The position numbers and the translations under genes were made by a program. Positions 26,650-36,073 of a stretch of 64,000 nucleotides of DNA are shown here, piece by piece. The notes beneath the pieces are model-generated. The model was not told where the DNA came from and did not search any database. It worked only from the letters and a program-made list of their open reading frames with translations. Origin of the DNA: Kazachstania africana CBS 2517 (Eukaryota > Ascomycota > Saccharomycetes > Saccharomycetales > Saccharomycetaceae); NCBI RefSeq assembly GCF_000304475.1, contig NC_018942.1, positions 806,001 to 870,000 of the forward strand. The letters run 5' to 3'. Numbering within the stretch: position 1 is the first letter of the stretch; each line of letters opens with the position of its first letter.

Positions 26650-29163
26650 ATGCTTTCAACAGCAAATCAAAGAGGGCCGGAGAAGATAGAAGGCGGTACT
26701 AAGGTCACCAAGAGGCCTAACAGTATATCTACATGGGATGTTGGCACCAAAAAAGCCACACTGTATAAAGACAATATGGACTACAAACATATATCACCAC
26801 ATGAATTAGCATCATTACTTAAAGTACACCAATCAATGAGGTTACCAGAATATTCAGCTATGTTTCCATGGTTGCATTCATATTCTACTACGCACCCACC
26901 GACTTATCCAGATGCAATTTCTATCATCCGTTCGAATGTTTTATCGCAAGAGCATAATTGGATACCAAATTCTGGGATGTTGAAAAGTTCAATGGATCCC
27001 AGTGATTTTCTTATTTCATGGAATGAGCAGTGCTCTTTTGACATACTAAAGTATGATAATGATAGTGATAATGAAGAAATTTTTAGCCTCATTAAAGATC
27101 TTATTATGAACGAATCTGCAACCATAGTTGTTGATTTGCTGAATGCCGAACAATTGGCAAACATTTGCATGAAAAATAAGGTGTTGCCATTTCTCAAGAC
27201 TGATTTACATGCCTTTAGAACCTACTGTGATAAATCGAGAAACAAATCGGTTAACTCTTCTTTTCAGCCACTTCATTCCGGTAATGATTCAGGTCAGACC
27301 AATTGGAGACAACAAAACAGTTCCTTTAGAAGGTTTGACTTACAATGTGCAAAGATGGTAGAACTATCTTCAAAAATTATCATATATTGTTTGAATATAG
27401 ATCCATTGGCCCACGATCATTCAGGTTGCACTGACTGCTTTCAACTAGCGTCGCTCCTAAAATTAGCTCTTCTTCTCTTGAGGCGACATTATTCTGCCGT
27501 GCACTACCCATTTGAAGATACGTTAGAAATTACCATCTTAAAGTTTGAACGATTCGATAAGTTTCCCTTGGGCTCAGTGGCTACAAAACCCATGTTACTC
27601 TCCTCTACGGAAAAACAAACCCCTCAGCAAGTTTCTTCAATGTTTGATGTTATTTCCTTCAATAATTGGGATAGAAATTTATTATATCACGAACAATTAG
27701 AAATGACAAAAGTTTCATCAATGACAAGCGTTGATAGTACTTATGATCTTTGGTGCGGTAACCTAACAGACTATCAGCTTTATAAGATATTTGGTCCTTA
27801 TAAAAATTTGGGTAAGGTAGAAAACTATCCATGCTATTATTCACCGGATAATACTATCGTCAGGCTATCACAGCTTGAATTCGACAGTGACGATACACTT
27901 AAAAATGACTCTAAACTATTTAATATTCCTATAACTAATGTCCCACTGAATTTATTCATACGATGTTCAGAAAAATCAGGCCTTCCAGATGTGGCATCTT
28001 TAATTTCTAATCTAAACAGTAATGAAGGGGCAATAACTTTCAATTTTCCCGGTTCTGGTACTATTGGATTAGGTAATTTGAACATCAATTCTGTGGAAAT
28101 AATTTTGAATGTATGTTATTCGATTTATAGATATTCTAAGATGCATAAAAGAGGGGCATTGATTTACTGTACCGATGGCTATTCTGAAACTAGCTTCTTG
28201 TTAGTTGCATACCTAATATTTCTTTGGGATTTATCGTTGGAAGAAGTTATGTTGAAATTGCATTCAGAATGTAGAAGGCCATTTTATCTTTACCAAATAG
28301 ATTTACAGGTTTTAGGTCATTTACAAACGCTATTGAGAAATTACAGTCCTCGAAGAGAAGAAAATTCGGTCTCATACAATTGCAGTAATGGTTCAACTCC
28401 ATTGAAAATAAGCCCTGAAACATTTAGTAATATCTTTCTAGCGAAAATTCCAATGACTATGGCCAATTGGACAAAATTGAATGGCCCACTACCTTCTCGC
28501 ATATTACCACATCTATATTTAGGTTCTTTAGAGCATGCACAGTCACCAATCCTTTTAAAAAGATTGGGAATAACTCATATTGTTTCTGTAGGCGAGGAAT
28601 TATCGTGGTTAGGAGACCCAAGTGATTCAATTAGGAGAAACAGAGGTGTATCAAGCCCCTCCCCACCTATTATACAAGAAATTAATGAGGTTTCATCAAC
28701 ATACATGACGCCACGGAGAGCTACCATGCGAACCGATAGCTATGATATTAATCTACCAAAGTCATCTTCAACAAAAATTATTGAAAAAAACGGTTTCAAA
28801 ATCTGCAAAATCAATAATTTACAAGATAATGGTATTGATCCTTTAAGTAAGCCACTGAACGATATTTTAGAATTCATTGACGATTGTTACAAAAAAAAAA
28901 TAGGCAAAGTGCTAGTTCATTGTATGGTTGGTGTTTCAAGATCTGCTACAGTTTGTATTGCTGAAGTTATGAAAAGAATGAAAGTGGATGTGTTGAAAGC
29001 TTACTTATATGTCCGTGTCAGACGATTGAACATCATAATCCAGCCAAATCTCATGTTTATGTACGAACTTATAAAGTGGCAGGAGGAACTGGGCGTAGAA
29101 AGATTAGTAGATTGGCATATTATGTGTAGGTCAATTGTAGAACTAAATAAAAAGTATTTATAA
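26650..29163 (+). CDS. PPS1: dual-specificity protein phosphatase Pps1
   Basis: Dual-specificity phosphatase acting on Ser/Thr and Tyr, linked in S. cerevisiae to DNA-replication and cell-cycle control (YBR276C, 807 residues). It has 837 residues here. The catalytic domain is C-terminal (about 620-810), with SRILPHLYLGSLEHA at its start and the active site H757-C758-x5-R764 (HCMVGVSRSA). A second phosphatase-like fold lies upstream, with YCTDGYSETS around Cys507; the Arg of the C-x5-R loop is Glu513, so this domain should be inactive. The start ATG at 26650 is the first in frame. It converges on MRPL8 with only 38 bases between stops. Confidence 0.92.
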   Translation: MLSTANQRGPEKIEGGTKVTKRPNSISTWDVGTKKATLYKDNMDYKHISPHELASLLKVHQSMRLPEYSAMFPWLHSYSTTHPPTYPDAISIIRSNVLSQEHNWIPNSGMLKSSMDPSDFLISWNEQCSFDILKYDNDSDNEEIFSLIKDLIMNESATIVVDLLNAEQLANICMKNKVLPFLKTDLHAFRTYCDKSRNKSVNSSFQPLHSGNDSGQTNWRQQNSSFRRFDLQCAKMVELSSKIIIYCLNIDPLAHDHSGCTDCFQLASLLKLALLLLRRHYSAVHYPFEDTLEITILKFERFDKFPLGSVATKPMLLSSTEKQTPQQVSSMFDVISFNNWDRNLLYHEQLEMTKVSSMTSVDSTYDLWCGNLTDYQLYKIFGPYKNLGKVENYPCYYSPDNTIVRLSQLEFDSDDTLKNDSKLFNIPITNVPLNLFIRCSEKSGLPDVASLISNLNSNEGAITFNFPGSGTIGLGNLNINSVEIILNVCYSIYRYSKMHKRGALIYCTDGYSETSFLLVAYLIFLWDLSLEEVMLKLHSECRRPFYLYQIDLQVLGHLQTLLRNYSPRREENSVSYNCSNGSTPLKISPETFSNIFLAKIPMTMANWTKLNGPLPSRILPHLYLGSLEHAQSPILLKRLGITHIVSVGEELSWLGDPSDSIRRNRGVSSPSPPIIQEINEVSSTYMTPRRATMRTDSYDINLPKSSSTKIIEKNGFKICKINNLQDNGIDPLSKPLNDILEFIDDCYKKKIGKVLVHCMVGVSRSATVCIAEVMKRMKVDVLKAYLYVRVRRLNIIIQPNLMFMYELIKWQEELGVERLVDWHIMCRSIVELNKKYL

Positions 29164-29201
29164 GATATAATTTACAAGTATTCACATGGTGTATTCTAAC
29201 T

Positions 29202-29933
29202 CTAGGTAGATTTTGGTCTCAAGGGTCTCTCATTGATAAATTTATAACCACTGTGTCCCTTTGACGACAGTACGGTGTGATATACTTGGTTTACCAATAA
29301 AGTAACGAGGCCTGACTCCGAGTTCTCATCCCAGAATTGATTTGCTTGTCCTTTAAGTAGTCTTTTAACGGTCAGGATCTCAGTCTCAAATTGTTTTCTA
29401 TCTTTAAACTTTGCCATTTTTTGCAAATTATGTATTGTGATATCATTATATGGTTTAGATTGTGATTCATCATTTATTACATTTTTTATCAATAGCCAGA
29501 ACTTAAGATTTCCCTTATTTAAATTTCCATCTTTATCGAGGATAGGTGTATCGACAAGCTCTAAAATAGATTCACAGGCTTTGTCCGTCAGCCTGGGTTC
29601 CAGTCGTATCACTCTTGTATAACCCCCTTGTCGAGAAATGTATTTGGGAGCTATTGCATTAACCAAATTAATCAAAAGGTGGTTATTATCACCGGAAAGG
29701 AACAGCCTCGATTGTATTTCACTTAAATATTTATCTCTAGCTCTACCGTCCTCCATCTGATTTACTTTCTTAGCCATATTAATGACTCTATCTGCCAGCC
29801 TTGACGCCTCTTTACACTTTTCATGAGTCGATGATATGGTTCCATGTTGTAATAATTGAGTAACGAGATTCTTCAAAAGAGCTTCACGATGTGGTTTTGT
29901 TCGTGAGAGTTTCCTAGCAATGCCAACTGTCAT
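29202..29933 (-). CDS. MRPL8: mitochondrial large-subunit ribosomal protein bL17m (Mrpl8)
   Basis: Bacterial L17-family protein of the mitochondrial 54S subunit. It has 243 residues (S. cerevisiae YJL063C 238). The first 120 residues carry the L17 core: RKLSRTKPHREALLKNLVTQLL, HGTISSTHEKCKEASRLADRVI, and GGYTRVIRLEPR. The fungal C-terminal extension follows. It is divergent to COA3 with 237 bases between starts, the same arrangement as YJL063C and YJL062W-A in S. cerevisiae. Confidence 0.93.
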   Translation of the reverse strand: MTVGIARKLSRTKPHREALLKNLVTQLLQHGTISSTHEKCKEASRLADRVINMAKKVNQMEDGRARDKYLSEIQSRLFLSGDNNHLLINLVNAIAPKYISRQGGYTRVIRLEPRLTDKACESILELVDTPILDKDGNLNKGNLKFWLLIKNVINDESQSKPYNDITIHNLQKMAKFKDRKQFETEILTVKRLLKGQANQFWDENSESGLVTLLVNQVYHTVLSSKGHSGYKFINERPLRPKST

Positions 29934-30170
29934 TCTCTCACTTTATTCTATTCGTGTTCTATCAAAACAAAACCGTTCAACCTGTCTTGTATGCATAAAT
30001 AATTATCACTTATTTTTCTAAACTAATTACAGGTCCCTCTCCTTGCAAGGAAAAACGTACTATAACAACAAGAAACACCTCGAGAAGAAATAGCATTAAA
30101 TCACCGTTATATTCTCATTAACGCTCGAGAAATTGTGTTTATCCTGTTTAAAACAAGTTGAAGATTTATT

Positions 30171-30437
30171 ATGCCTTTAGAACCATCTCGTTATCAGGAC
30201 AAAAGGACCTGGAAAATGACGCCGGCTATGATCAGGGCAAGACAGCCATTTTTTGCCAAGAATATGGTTGGTCTCGTGGGATTGCTTGCTGTGACCGGTG
30301 GTGTCTATTTCTACACCTACAATTTTCTTCATAAAGATAACGATTTTGCTGAGGTACCAATTCCACCAGTTAGTGAGGAAGAATTGAAGCAACTGAAAAA
30401 AGAATACGAGTTGAAAAAACGATCTCATTCTGATTGA
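30171..30437 (+). CDS. COA3: cytochrome c oxidase assembly factor Coa3
   Basis: Inner-membrane protein that with Cox14 binds newly made Cox1 and represses COX1 translation through Mss51. It has 88 residues (S. cerevisiae YJL062W-A 85). The family block SRYQDKRTWKMTPAMIRAR lies at the N-terminus facing the matrix, followed by one transmembrane helix at about 32-53 and then FLHKDNDFAEVPIPP and a charged helical tail in the intermembrane space. A Puf3-type site follows in the 3' region. Confidence 0.95.
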   Translation: MPLEPSRYQDKRTWKMTPAMIRARQPFFAKNMVGLVGLLAVTGGVYFYTYNFLHKDNDFAEVPIPPVSEEELKQLKKEYELKKRSHSD

Positions 30438-30473
30438 TCCGACCAAGTACAATTGCCTTCACTGTACACCCCA

Positions 30474-30481
30474 TGTATATA
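30474..30481 (+). promoter_or_regulatory. Puf3-type site in COA3 3' region
   Basis: TGTATATA at 30474-30481 fits UGUANAUA, has the C at position -2 favoured by Puf3, and lies 36 bases after the COA3 stop. Puf3 controls localisation and decay of mRNAs for mitochondrial biogenesis. Confidence 0.5.
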
Positions 30482-30561
30482 ATAATATCTATCTGTGTTT
30501 TCTATATAAATCGAAACTTTTCAAAAAAATCATTCAAGAAAACTAGGACACCAGTCAAGAT

Positions 30562-31506
30562 ATGAAGTACACTTTAGAAGATCAAACGGTATTGATCACT
30601 GGTGGATCACAGGGACTGGGCAAACAATTTGCCATCAAATATTATCAGGAGTCGAGGAATTCCAAGATTATCATTGTTAGTCGAGCTGCAAGTAAACTTT
30701 CCAAAGTGATTCAAGAAATTACGAAACAAGAGGATGCCATTGAATTGAGTGAAAAGACCACACAATCTGTTATTTCTGCAAACAGAATCTTCTATATCCC
30801 ATGTGACATATCTATCTATGCATCTGTGAGTGGTATGTTTGAGATTCTTCAATCAATCAACTTGTTACCAACCCAGATTTTGCAATGTGCTGGTGGCTCA
30901 ACACCAAAATTATTTAAAGACTTGACGTCGGAAGAATTAAGTGGCGGGGTCCAAATGAACTATTTAACATCATTGAATATTGCTCATCATGCAGCGAAAT
31001 TACTGACTTCAAAAAAGATTCACCTTATCTTTTTCTCTAGTGCTACTGCATTTTTCCCATTCATTGGTTACTCTCAATATGCGCCATTAAAGGCTTCATT
31101 AAGAGCCCTGGTTAGTATCTTAAGGCAAGAATTACCAAATTTTAGAATCTCTTGTGTTTATCCTGGCAATTTCGATAGTGAAGGTTTCAAAATTGAAGAA
31201 TTAACAAAGCCAGAAATTACAAAGGAAATTGAAGGACCATCTTATCCTATCAGCTGCGAAGAATGTTGCGATAAGATCATCTGGTGGCTTGAGAAAGGAT
31301 ATGATGATGTAACTACTGATACCATTGGTTGGATCCTTATGAGTATAGATTTAGGATTGAACAAAAACGTCTATGGAAGATCATTCTTGTATATACTACA
31401 ACTAATTTTGGGTGCTTTAATCAACTTAATCATAGTTCCATTCTACATGCTTTTCTGTTCCTATCAAATAAAGTCATGGTTCAATAAACAAGAGAAGAAA
31501 CAATGA
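30562..31506 (+). CDS. TSC10: 3-ketosphinganine reductase Tsc10
   Basis: NADPH-dependent reductase of the second step of sphingolipid synthesis, converting 3-ketosphinganine to dihydrosphingosine on the cytosolic face of the ER. It has 314 residues (S. cerevisiae YBR265W 320). It is a short-chain dehydrogenase/reductase with the cofactor loop TGGSQGLG at 13-20, a catalytic Ser in FFSSATAFF, Tyr173 and Lys177 in YAPLK, and ISCVYPGNFDSEGF after it. The C-terminal hydrophobic segment (about 270-300, LQLILGALINLIIVPFYMLF) anchors it to the membrane. It is followed at once by REI1, as in S. cerevisiae. Confidence 0.94.
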   Translation: MKYTLEDQTVLITGGSQGLGKQFAIKYYQESRNSKIIIVSRAASKLSKVIQEITKQEDAIELSEKTTQSVISANRIFYIPCDISIYASVSGMFEILQSINLLPTQILQCAGGSTPKLFKDLTSEELSGGVQMNYLTSLNIAHHAAKLLTSKKIHLIFFSSATAFFPFIGYSQYAPLKASLRALVSILRQELPNFRISCVYPGNFDSEGFKIEELTKPEITKEIEGPSYPISCEECCDKIIWWLEKGYDDVTTDTIGWILMSIDLGLNKNVYGRSFLYILQLILGALINLIIVPFYMLFCSYQIKSWFNKQEKKQ

Positions 31507-31590
31507 TTATTCCACGTTCAACTAGTCTTGACAGTCATTAAGCCTTTTATATATGCCAATATATATATTTTTTTCGATATCCAAAAATTG

Positions 31591-31617
31591 GCGATGAGCA
31601 TCGCTTGAAAATTTTTT
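31591..31617 (+). promoter_or_regulatory. PAC and RRPE elements upstream of REI1
   Basis: GCGATGAGC at 31591-31599 is a PAC box, here set in the palindrome GCGATG-AG-CATCGC (31591-31604). TGAAAATTTTTT at 31606-31617 is an RRPE-type element. Both lie about 90-120 bases before the REI1 start. Confidence 0.7.
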
Positions 31618-31708
31618 AGTTCAATAGAATCATATGGCAAGTTTATATAAACCAATACTTGACCAAGCAACAGATAACTGTGAGAAGATCCGCTACATAA
31701 CAATCGAG

Positions 31709-32956
31709 ATGTCTGGAATGTATACTTGTAACTCCTGTGCTCTTCAATTTGAGTCAGGTCCTGCACAACGAGAACACATGAAGTCGGATTGGCATCGTTA
31801 CAATTTGAAAAGGCGAGTTGCTGACTTACCACCAATATCATACGAGACTTTCAATTCCAAAGTAGCTTCAGCGAATGCTCAAGCTAAGGAAAGTCAAAAT
31901 AGTGGAAAACAACTGACCAAGAAAGAGATTAGAAGAAGAGAGAAAGAGGCTCTTTTGGAGAAAAAAAGACAGTTATTGGAGTTAGCAAGACAAAGTATGT
32001 TGAAGAACATGCAAAATGCTCAAGAAGCTAGCGCACCTGAAGCTACAAAGGAAGAAGCTGAGCCACTTGTCGATGTTGCAGCTGAGAAGAAGGCTGAAGA
32101 AGAAAAAGAAAAAGAAGGGCCAAACGAAGAAGAACTAACCGAAGAACAGTTGGCTGAAAAATTAATGGCCACTAAACTTGCTAATAAAGTTGATATTCCC
32201 CTAGAGCAATGCTTATTCTGTTCTAAAAATAAGACTTTCAGAGATTTTGAAACTAATTTAGATCATATGTTTAAGAGCCATGGGTTCTACATACCAGAAC
32301 AAAAATATTTGGTTGATAAAGAAGGTTTAGTTAAATACATGTCAGAAAAAATTGGTTTAGGTAATGTTTGCATTGTTTGTAACTACCAAGGGAGATCTTT
32401 AGAAGCGGTAAGAGCACATATGTTGGATAAGAGACACTGTAAGATTCCATATGAGGTGGAAAATGAAAAGTTGGAAATTTCAGAATTTTATGATTTTACC
32501 AGTACTTACGATCAGTTCAAAGACCATAAAGAACAAGCACATATTGTAGTCGATAAGAGTGGCAAAACCACATTTAATAAAGATAATGACGATGAGGACG
32601 AATGGGAAGATGTTAGTGGGACTGAAGAAGGTGATGATGAAGAGGAAGAATTGCCAAGCGAATACTTGTACAATGACGGTATTGAATTGCATTTACCAAG
32701 CGGTGTTAAAGTAGGACATAGGTCATTACAACGTTACTATAGACAAAATCTAAAGCCAGAGAAGGAATGGACTGAGGGCCAAGGTACATTAATTGCGGCT
32801 GAAACCAGAAGCTTTCTAACGACCTTTGATAGAAAAGAAGTTCAAGTACAAAAACTCGTTTGGCAAACTGAAGTTAAAGATAAAAAGAGACACGACAAGA
32901 GATCTGCCAAGTTTATCAACAACCAACCTTATTACAGAGACCAATTATTGCAATAG
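31709..32956 (+). CDS. REI1: cytoplasmic pre-60S maturation factor Rei1 (or Reh1)
   Basis: Zinc-finger protein that releases Arx1-Alb1 and tests the nascent peptide tunnel during late 60S maturation in the cytoplasm. The start is placed at ATG 31709, where the frame begins MSGMYTCNSC like its homologs; an in-frame ATG 75 bases upstream would add 25 unrelated residues. The first C2H2 finger is C7-C10-H23-H29. A long charged coiled-coil linker follows (about 85-175), then further fingers around CLFCSKN...H and CIVCNYQGRSL...H, an acidic patch, and the C-terminal QYLYNDGIELHLPSG-like and RSAKFINNQPYYRDQLLQ blocks. The TSC10 and MRPL37 neighbours point to REI1 (YBR267W) rather than its ohnolog REH1. 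Confidence 0.92.
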   Translation: MSGMYTCNSCALQFESGPAQREHMKSDWHRYNLKRRVADLPPISYETFNSKVASANAQAKESQNSGKQLTKKEIRRREKEALLEKKRQLLELARQSMLKNMQNAQEASAPEATKEEAEPLVDVAAEKKAEEEKEKEGPNEEELTEEQLAEKLMATKLANKVDIPLEQCLFCSKNKTFRDFETNLDHMFKSHGFYIPEQKYLVDKEGLVKYMSEKIGLGNVCIVCNYQGRSLEAVRAHMLDKRHCKIPYEVENEKLEISEFYDFTSTYDQFKDHKEQAHIVVDKSGKTTFNKDNDDEDEWEDVSGTEEGDDEEEELPSEYLYNDGIELHLPSGVKVGHRSLQRYYRQNLKPEKEWTEGQGTLIAAETRSFLTTFDRKEVQVQKLVWQTEVKDKKRHDKRSAKFINNQPYYRDQLLQ

Positions 32957-33041
32957 TTTAACACTATGTTTCACACTGTATAGTATGTATTATTTATTCA
33001 ATATAAATCAAATCGAAACATCAAATTTTTGCAATTGGGTA

Positions 33042-33048
33042 TTACCCG
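33042..33048 (+). promoter_or_regulatory. Reb1-type site upstream of MRPL37
   Basis: TTACCCG at 33042-33048, 100 bases before the MRPL37 start, matches the Reb1 core. Reb1 typically sets nucleosome-free promoters. Confidence 0.5.
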
Positions 33049-33147
33049 AATTATCTCTGTATAAATCGGAAGCTTCATACTAGTTAAAGAGAGCGTTGGC
33101 TATCATTAATACACGAAAGAGAAAGTCTATTAGGCAGCTACCACACC

Positions 33148-33453
33148 ATGTTAAGATTATCTAGGCGCTTTTTTAGCCATTCACGATCTGTTTTACAGAG
33201 CACAAAATGCTTACTTGTATCATCCTGCCCTGAAGGAACCCCATTAAAACTTGGAGTAAGGAAGGGGCAAAAGCCGCCTCTAGCATTGAAAGATGAAGAG
33301 TATCCTGGGTGGTTATGGTCAGTACTTAACGAGGAGTCAGCTAACACGCAAAAAGAATTATCACCCATCCAAGAGCTAGAACTACGAAGGAAACAGCTGA
33401 GAAAACTAAATAGAGATAAGATTAAGCAAAAGAACTTCTTGAGTGAATTATGA
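33148..33453 (+). CDS. MRPL37: mitochondrial large-subunit ribosomal protein mL54 (Mrpl37)
   Basis: Small protein of the mitochondrial 54S subunit, 101 residues (S. cerevisiae YBR268W 105). A basic, Ser/Phe-rich presequence (MLRLSRRFFSHSRS) targets mitochondria. The mL54 core follows: SSCPEGTPLKLGVRKGQKPP, DEEYPGWLW, then ELRRKQLRKLNRDKIKQKNF. It converges with SDH8, with 93 bases between stops. Two Puf3-type sites lie in its 3' region. Confidence 0.94.
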   Translation: MLRLSRRFFSHSRSVLQSTKCLLVSSCPEGTPLKLGVRKGQKPPLALKDEEYPGWLWSVLNEESANTQKELSPIQELELRRKQLRKLNRDKIKQKNFLSEL

Positions 33454-33475
33454 ATATTAATAATGACAATATATT

Positions 33476-33509
33476 TGTAGATAGAAAAGACATATAAATG
33501 CTGTAAATA
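33476..33509 (+). promoter_or_regulatory. two Puf3-type sites in MRPL37 3' region
   Basis: TGTAGATA at 33476-33483 and TGTAAATA at 33502-33509 both fit UGUANAUA and lie 23 and 49 bases after the MRPL37 stop, in the expected strand. Mitochondrial ribosomal protein mRNAs are typical Puf3 targets. Confidence 0.55.
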
Positions 33510-33546
33510 ACAAATCACGACTTACACTTAATAAACTTTAATCAAG

Positions 33547-34002
33547 TTAAAAATCGGTGACCCTACCGTTAAAAGAATAGTCACCGTGACGCAAAGGGTC
33601 CTGTTTGGGACCATTCACCTCTCCTGTTACTGGATTAACATTGCCTTCAAACTCAGGTATTGTTTTGGTAAATTCAGGCGAAAACTGCCCTACTTCACTT
33701 GACAAAATGCTTGAATTTTGACTTTCACTTAATGGATCTATATTTTCATTGTATTTTCTAATCGTATCTTCAGAGTTTGCGGTCCTCTGTAACTGTTCAA
33801 ACTCTTCCTGCTCTTCTCTCTTCAACTTAGGTGGACTTGCTATCACTTTTGTCCTTAAATTCCTTGTTATCAGCACACATGTAGGTTTAATAAAGTTTGA
33901 TTGTCTCCCCAGAAAAGTGTAGTCTATGGCTACAAACGACATCTTAGAAATAGGGTGACTTGATTTTGATGTCAAAAAAGTTAACGGCCGACTAAATAGC
34001 AT
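33547..34002 (-). CDS. SDH8: succinate dehydrogenase assembly factor Sdh8 (SDHAF4)
   Basis: Mitochondrial matrix chaperone that binds flavinylated Sdh1 and promotes its assembly with Sdh2. It has 151 residues (S. cerevisiae YBR269C 138). A positively charged presequence occupies the first 50 or so residues, and the diagnostic C-terminal SDHAF4 block is VNPVTGEVNGPKQDPLRHGDYSFNGRVTDF-like, ending exactly as the family does. An internal Met at residue 21 is a possible alternative start. The position after MRPL37 matches S. cerevisiae. Confidence 0.93.
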   Translation of the reverse strand: MLFSRPLTFLTSKSSHPISKMSFVAIDYTFLGRQSNFIKPTCVLITRNLRTKVIASPPKLKREEQEEFEQLQRTANSEDTIRKYNENIDPLSESQNSSILSSEVGQFSPEFTKTIPEFEGNVNPVTGEVNGPKQDPLRHGDYSFNGRVTDF

Positions 34003-34165
34003 AACTTGTAGATGGATTACATATATATGTCTAGATCTATATTAAACCTCCTTCATGCAATATCACCCATTATGTTAATCAAGATCGGACTTACAGAATG
34101 TAAGAAATAAGCGGACGCGATTCATCAAAAAATCAAAATTCGATATTCGGCAGTGTAAAATAATC

Positions 34166-36073
34166 TTAAAAACTCATCCTAACACCTTCCAGAAGCTCTT
34201 CCATGATTTGTTGATTCCTGTCATCACCATGAATCGTGCTCAATATACCAAAACATTGTAATAGGGTCATCTTATCTTGTTCGGTAACATCATTTTCTTC
34301 TTCTTCGCTTAAAATGTACATTTGAAACGATTTACTGGCACCATCATGACTATGAATGAAGTTCTGATAGTACGGGAGAACGATGGAATCGCGGAAACAT
34401 TTTAAGAGTAAATAATCTATCGACATGATTGGATTAGAGTCCACGTCGCCATTTAAGCTTGTATTACTAACTGTCTTCTTAACATTCGGAAGAGCGCTTG
34501 TGCTTGAGCCATGCGAACTAAGGTATGAATGTCCCTTATGATGGTGGTTCGTATAATTATGGGTCTTATGCCGGTTATGAGATGTCTGTTTCAATTCAAA
34601 CCATCTTTCTAGAGGTAGCAAGACGGCAATGATATCATAATAGACTTGTTGGAAAAACACCTGCCATATAATACCCAATCTTTTCAAAGCAGTATTTATA
34701 GTCTCTTCGTTAGTGTAGTTAAAAACTATTTGATTTTCAAAAACGTACAACGACGTTGTAATGAATTCCTCTAATTCGTTGATGAATTTAACGTTTGAGG
34801 ACACTGAAGCTATCTTAGAATTGTGCTTCAGTGTAATATAAAATTCTAATAATCTATTGATATCTTCGATTTTTGCAGGTAATTGCCAAATTCTTTGATT
34901 CTTGAATAGTTCAATCACTATGCTACAGTAGATACCCCAAACGTTTCCTGAAAGTATATGCAATTCTTGTATGCTAAAAGTTTTATAATTTTCTTCTAAA
35001 GATGGCAGATTTTTCAATAAATCATGTAAGATTGTAATGTTTGTTGAATCATAACTAGAATCATCAAGTTGTGTTATTGCCAAAGCAAAATCGTTTGTAT
35101 TATTCAAAATTGATGGATTAAATGAATAAACAGATTTCCCTGAATCTATTATACCACCAGTAGTATTATGAATAAATTGTACGGGTGATCTATGTTTATT
35201 CAAAGAGGAATGTAAAAATTTACCTAGCGAATTTGGCACTACTTGCTCCTTATTTTTGTCCTTCTTACCTCTAGATCCAACCCCAGTGCTAGATAATCCA
35301 TGTTTATTAGATTGAAAAATCTTACTAGTGACCTTTTTGAGAAAGAGATTCTTCTTCTTAGATGCTGTGCTACTGGCGGTAGAAGATGCAATAGATCCAG
35401 ATGTATTGAGCGAATGAGATGTTGAACGAGTTTTGAGCAGTCTATTTTGCTTGGTGTAGGAAGAATCTTCTGTACCCAAATTGGCAGGATTATTACCTTT
35501 TGCCATGTTGTTACTACTACTCAAAGGTAAACTAAGTAGAGAGTTCTTTCTTTCTCTCCTCTTGTTTAGCCTGTCCCTTGAATTGGAGAATAACGTATAG
35601 AGACTCTCGTTAGAAAACGTATTAGCTACTTTCAAATGGCTTTTTCTATCAAATGAATCGACACTCTTTTGTCTGAACGAGGAATTTGGATTATTACTTG
35701 ATGCATTGCTTGATTCTCTGGAACTAAAACTGTCAATAGACCTTCTTTGGCCTGTTCCATTTGGATTTTGAAAAATTGACTGGAACCCCACATGAGACCA
35801 TCTTGCACTTGAATCAAGTTGTGATTTTGTTTTCTTATTCAGTATGGAGTCTTCTGGATCTGGATGTGTTAAAATTTGCGGCACAACTTCTGATGAAACA
35901 CTATATACTCTTGTCATATTTGGCCTGGTAGCCACCATATTAGAAGTTTTACTGTTCAACGGAATGTCAGTATTAGAAGGTGACGATATTGGAGTCAATA
36001 GGGTATGTCTTCTCTTCACGTCCTTTATTCTGGGAACCGACAGCGTAAGAGCAGTATCATTGTTTTCAGACAT
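34166..36073 (-). CDS. BIT61: TORC2 subunit Bit61/Bit2
   Basis: HbrB-family subunit of TOR complex 2, which acts at the plasma membrane on Ypk1/2. It has 635 residues, longer than S. cerevisiae Bit61 (543) or Bit2 (545). The N-terminal half is Ser/Asn-rich and probably disordered (RRHTLLTPISS, SLLSLPLSSSN). The conserved HbrB-like domain runs from about residue 325 to 600, with WGIYCSIVIELFKNQRIWQLP and LLLKCFRDSIVLPYYQNF-like blocks. BIT61 (YJL058C) and BIT2 (YBR270C) are ohnologs; the flanking genes are those of BIT2, but only a single ancestral-type copy is seen here, so either symbol could apply. Confidence 0.88.
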   Translation of the reverse strand: MSENNDTALTLSVPRIKDVKRRHTLLTPISSPSNTDIPLNSKTSNMVATRPNMTRVYSVSSEVVPQILTHPDPEDSILNKKTKSQLDSSARWSHVGFQSIFQNPNGTGQRRSIDSFSSRESSNASSNNPNSSFRQKSVDSFDRKSHLKVANTFSNESLYTLFSNSRDRLNKRRERKNSLLSLPLSSSNNMAKGNNPANLGTEDSSYTKQNRLLKTRSTSHSLNTSGSIASSTASSTASKKKNLFLKKVTSKIFQSNKHGLSSTGVGSRGKKDKNKEQVVPNSLGKFLHSSLNKHRSPVQFIHNTTGGIIDSGKSVYSFNPSILNNTNDFALAITQLDDSSYDSTNITILHDLLKNLPSLEENYKTFSIQELHILSGNVWGIYCSIVIELFKNQRIWQLPAKIEDINRLLEFYITLKHNSKIASVSSNVKFINELEEFITTSLYVFENQIVFNYTNEETINTALKRLGIIWQVFFQQVYYDIIAVLLPLERWFELKQTSHNRHKTHNYTNHHHKGHSYLSSHGSSTSALPNVKKTVSNTSLNGDVDSNPIMSIDYLLLKCFRDSIVLPYYQNFIHSHDGASKSFQMYILSEEEENDVTEQDKMTLLQCFGILSTIHGDDRNQQIMEELLEGVRMSF

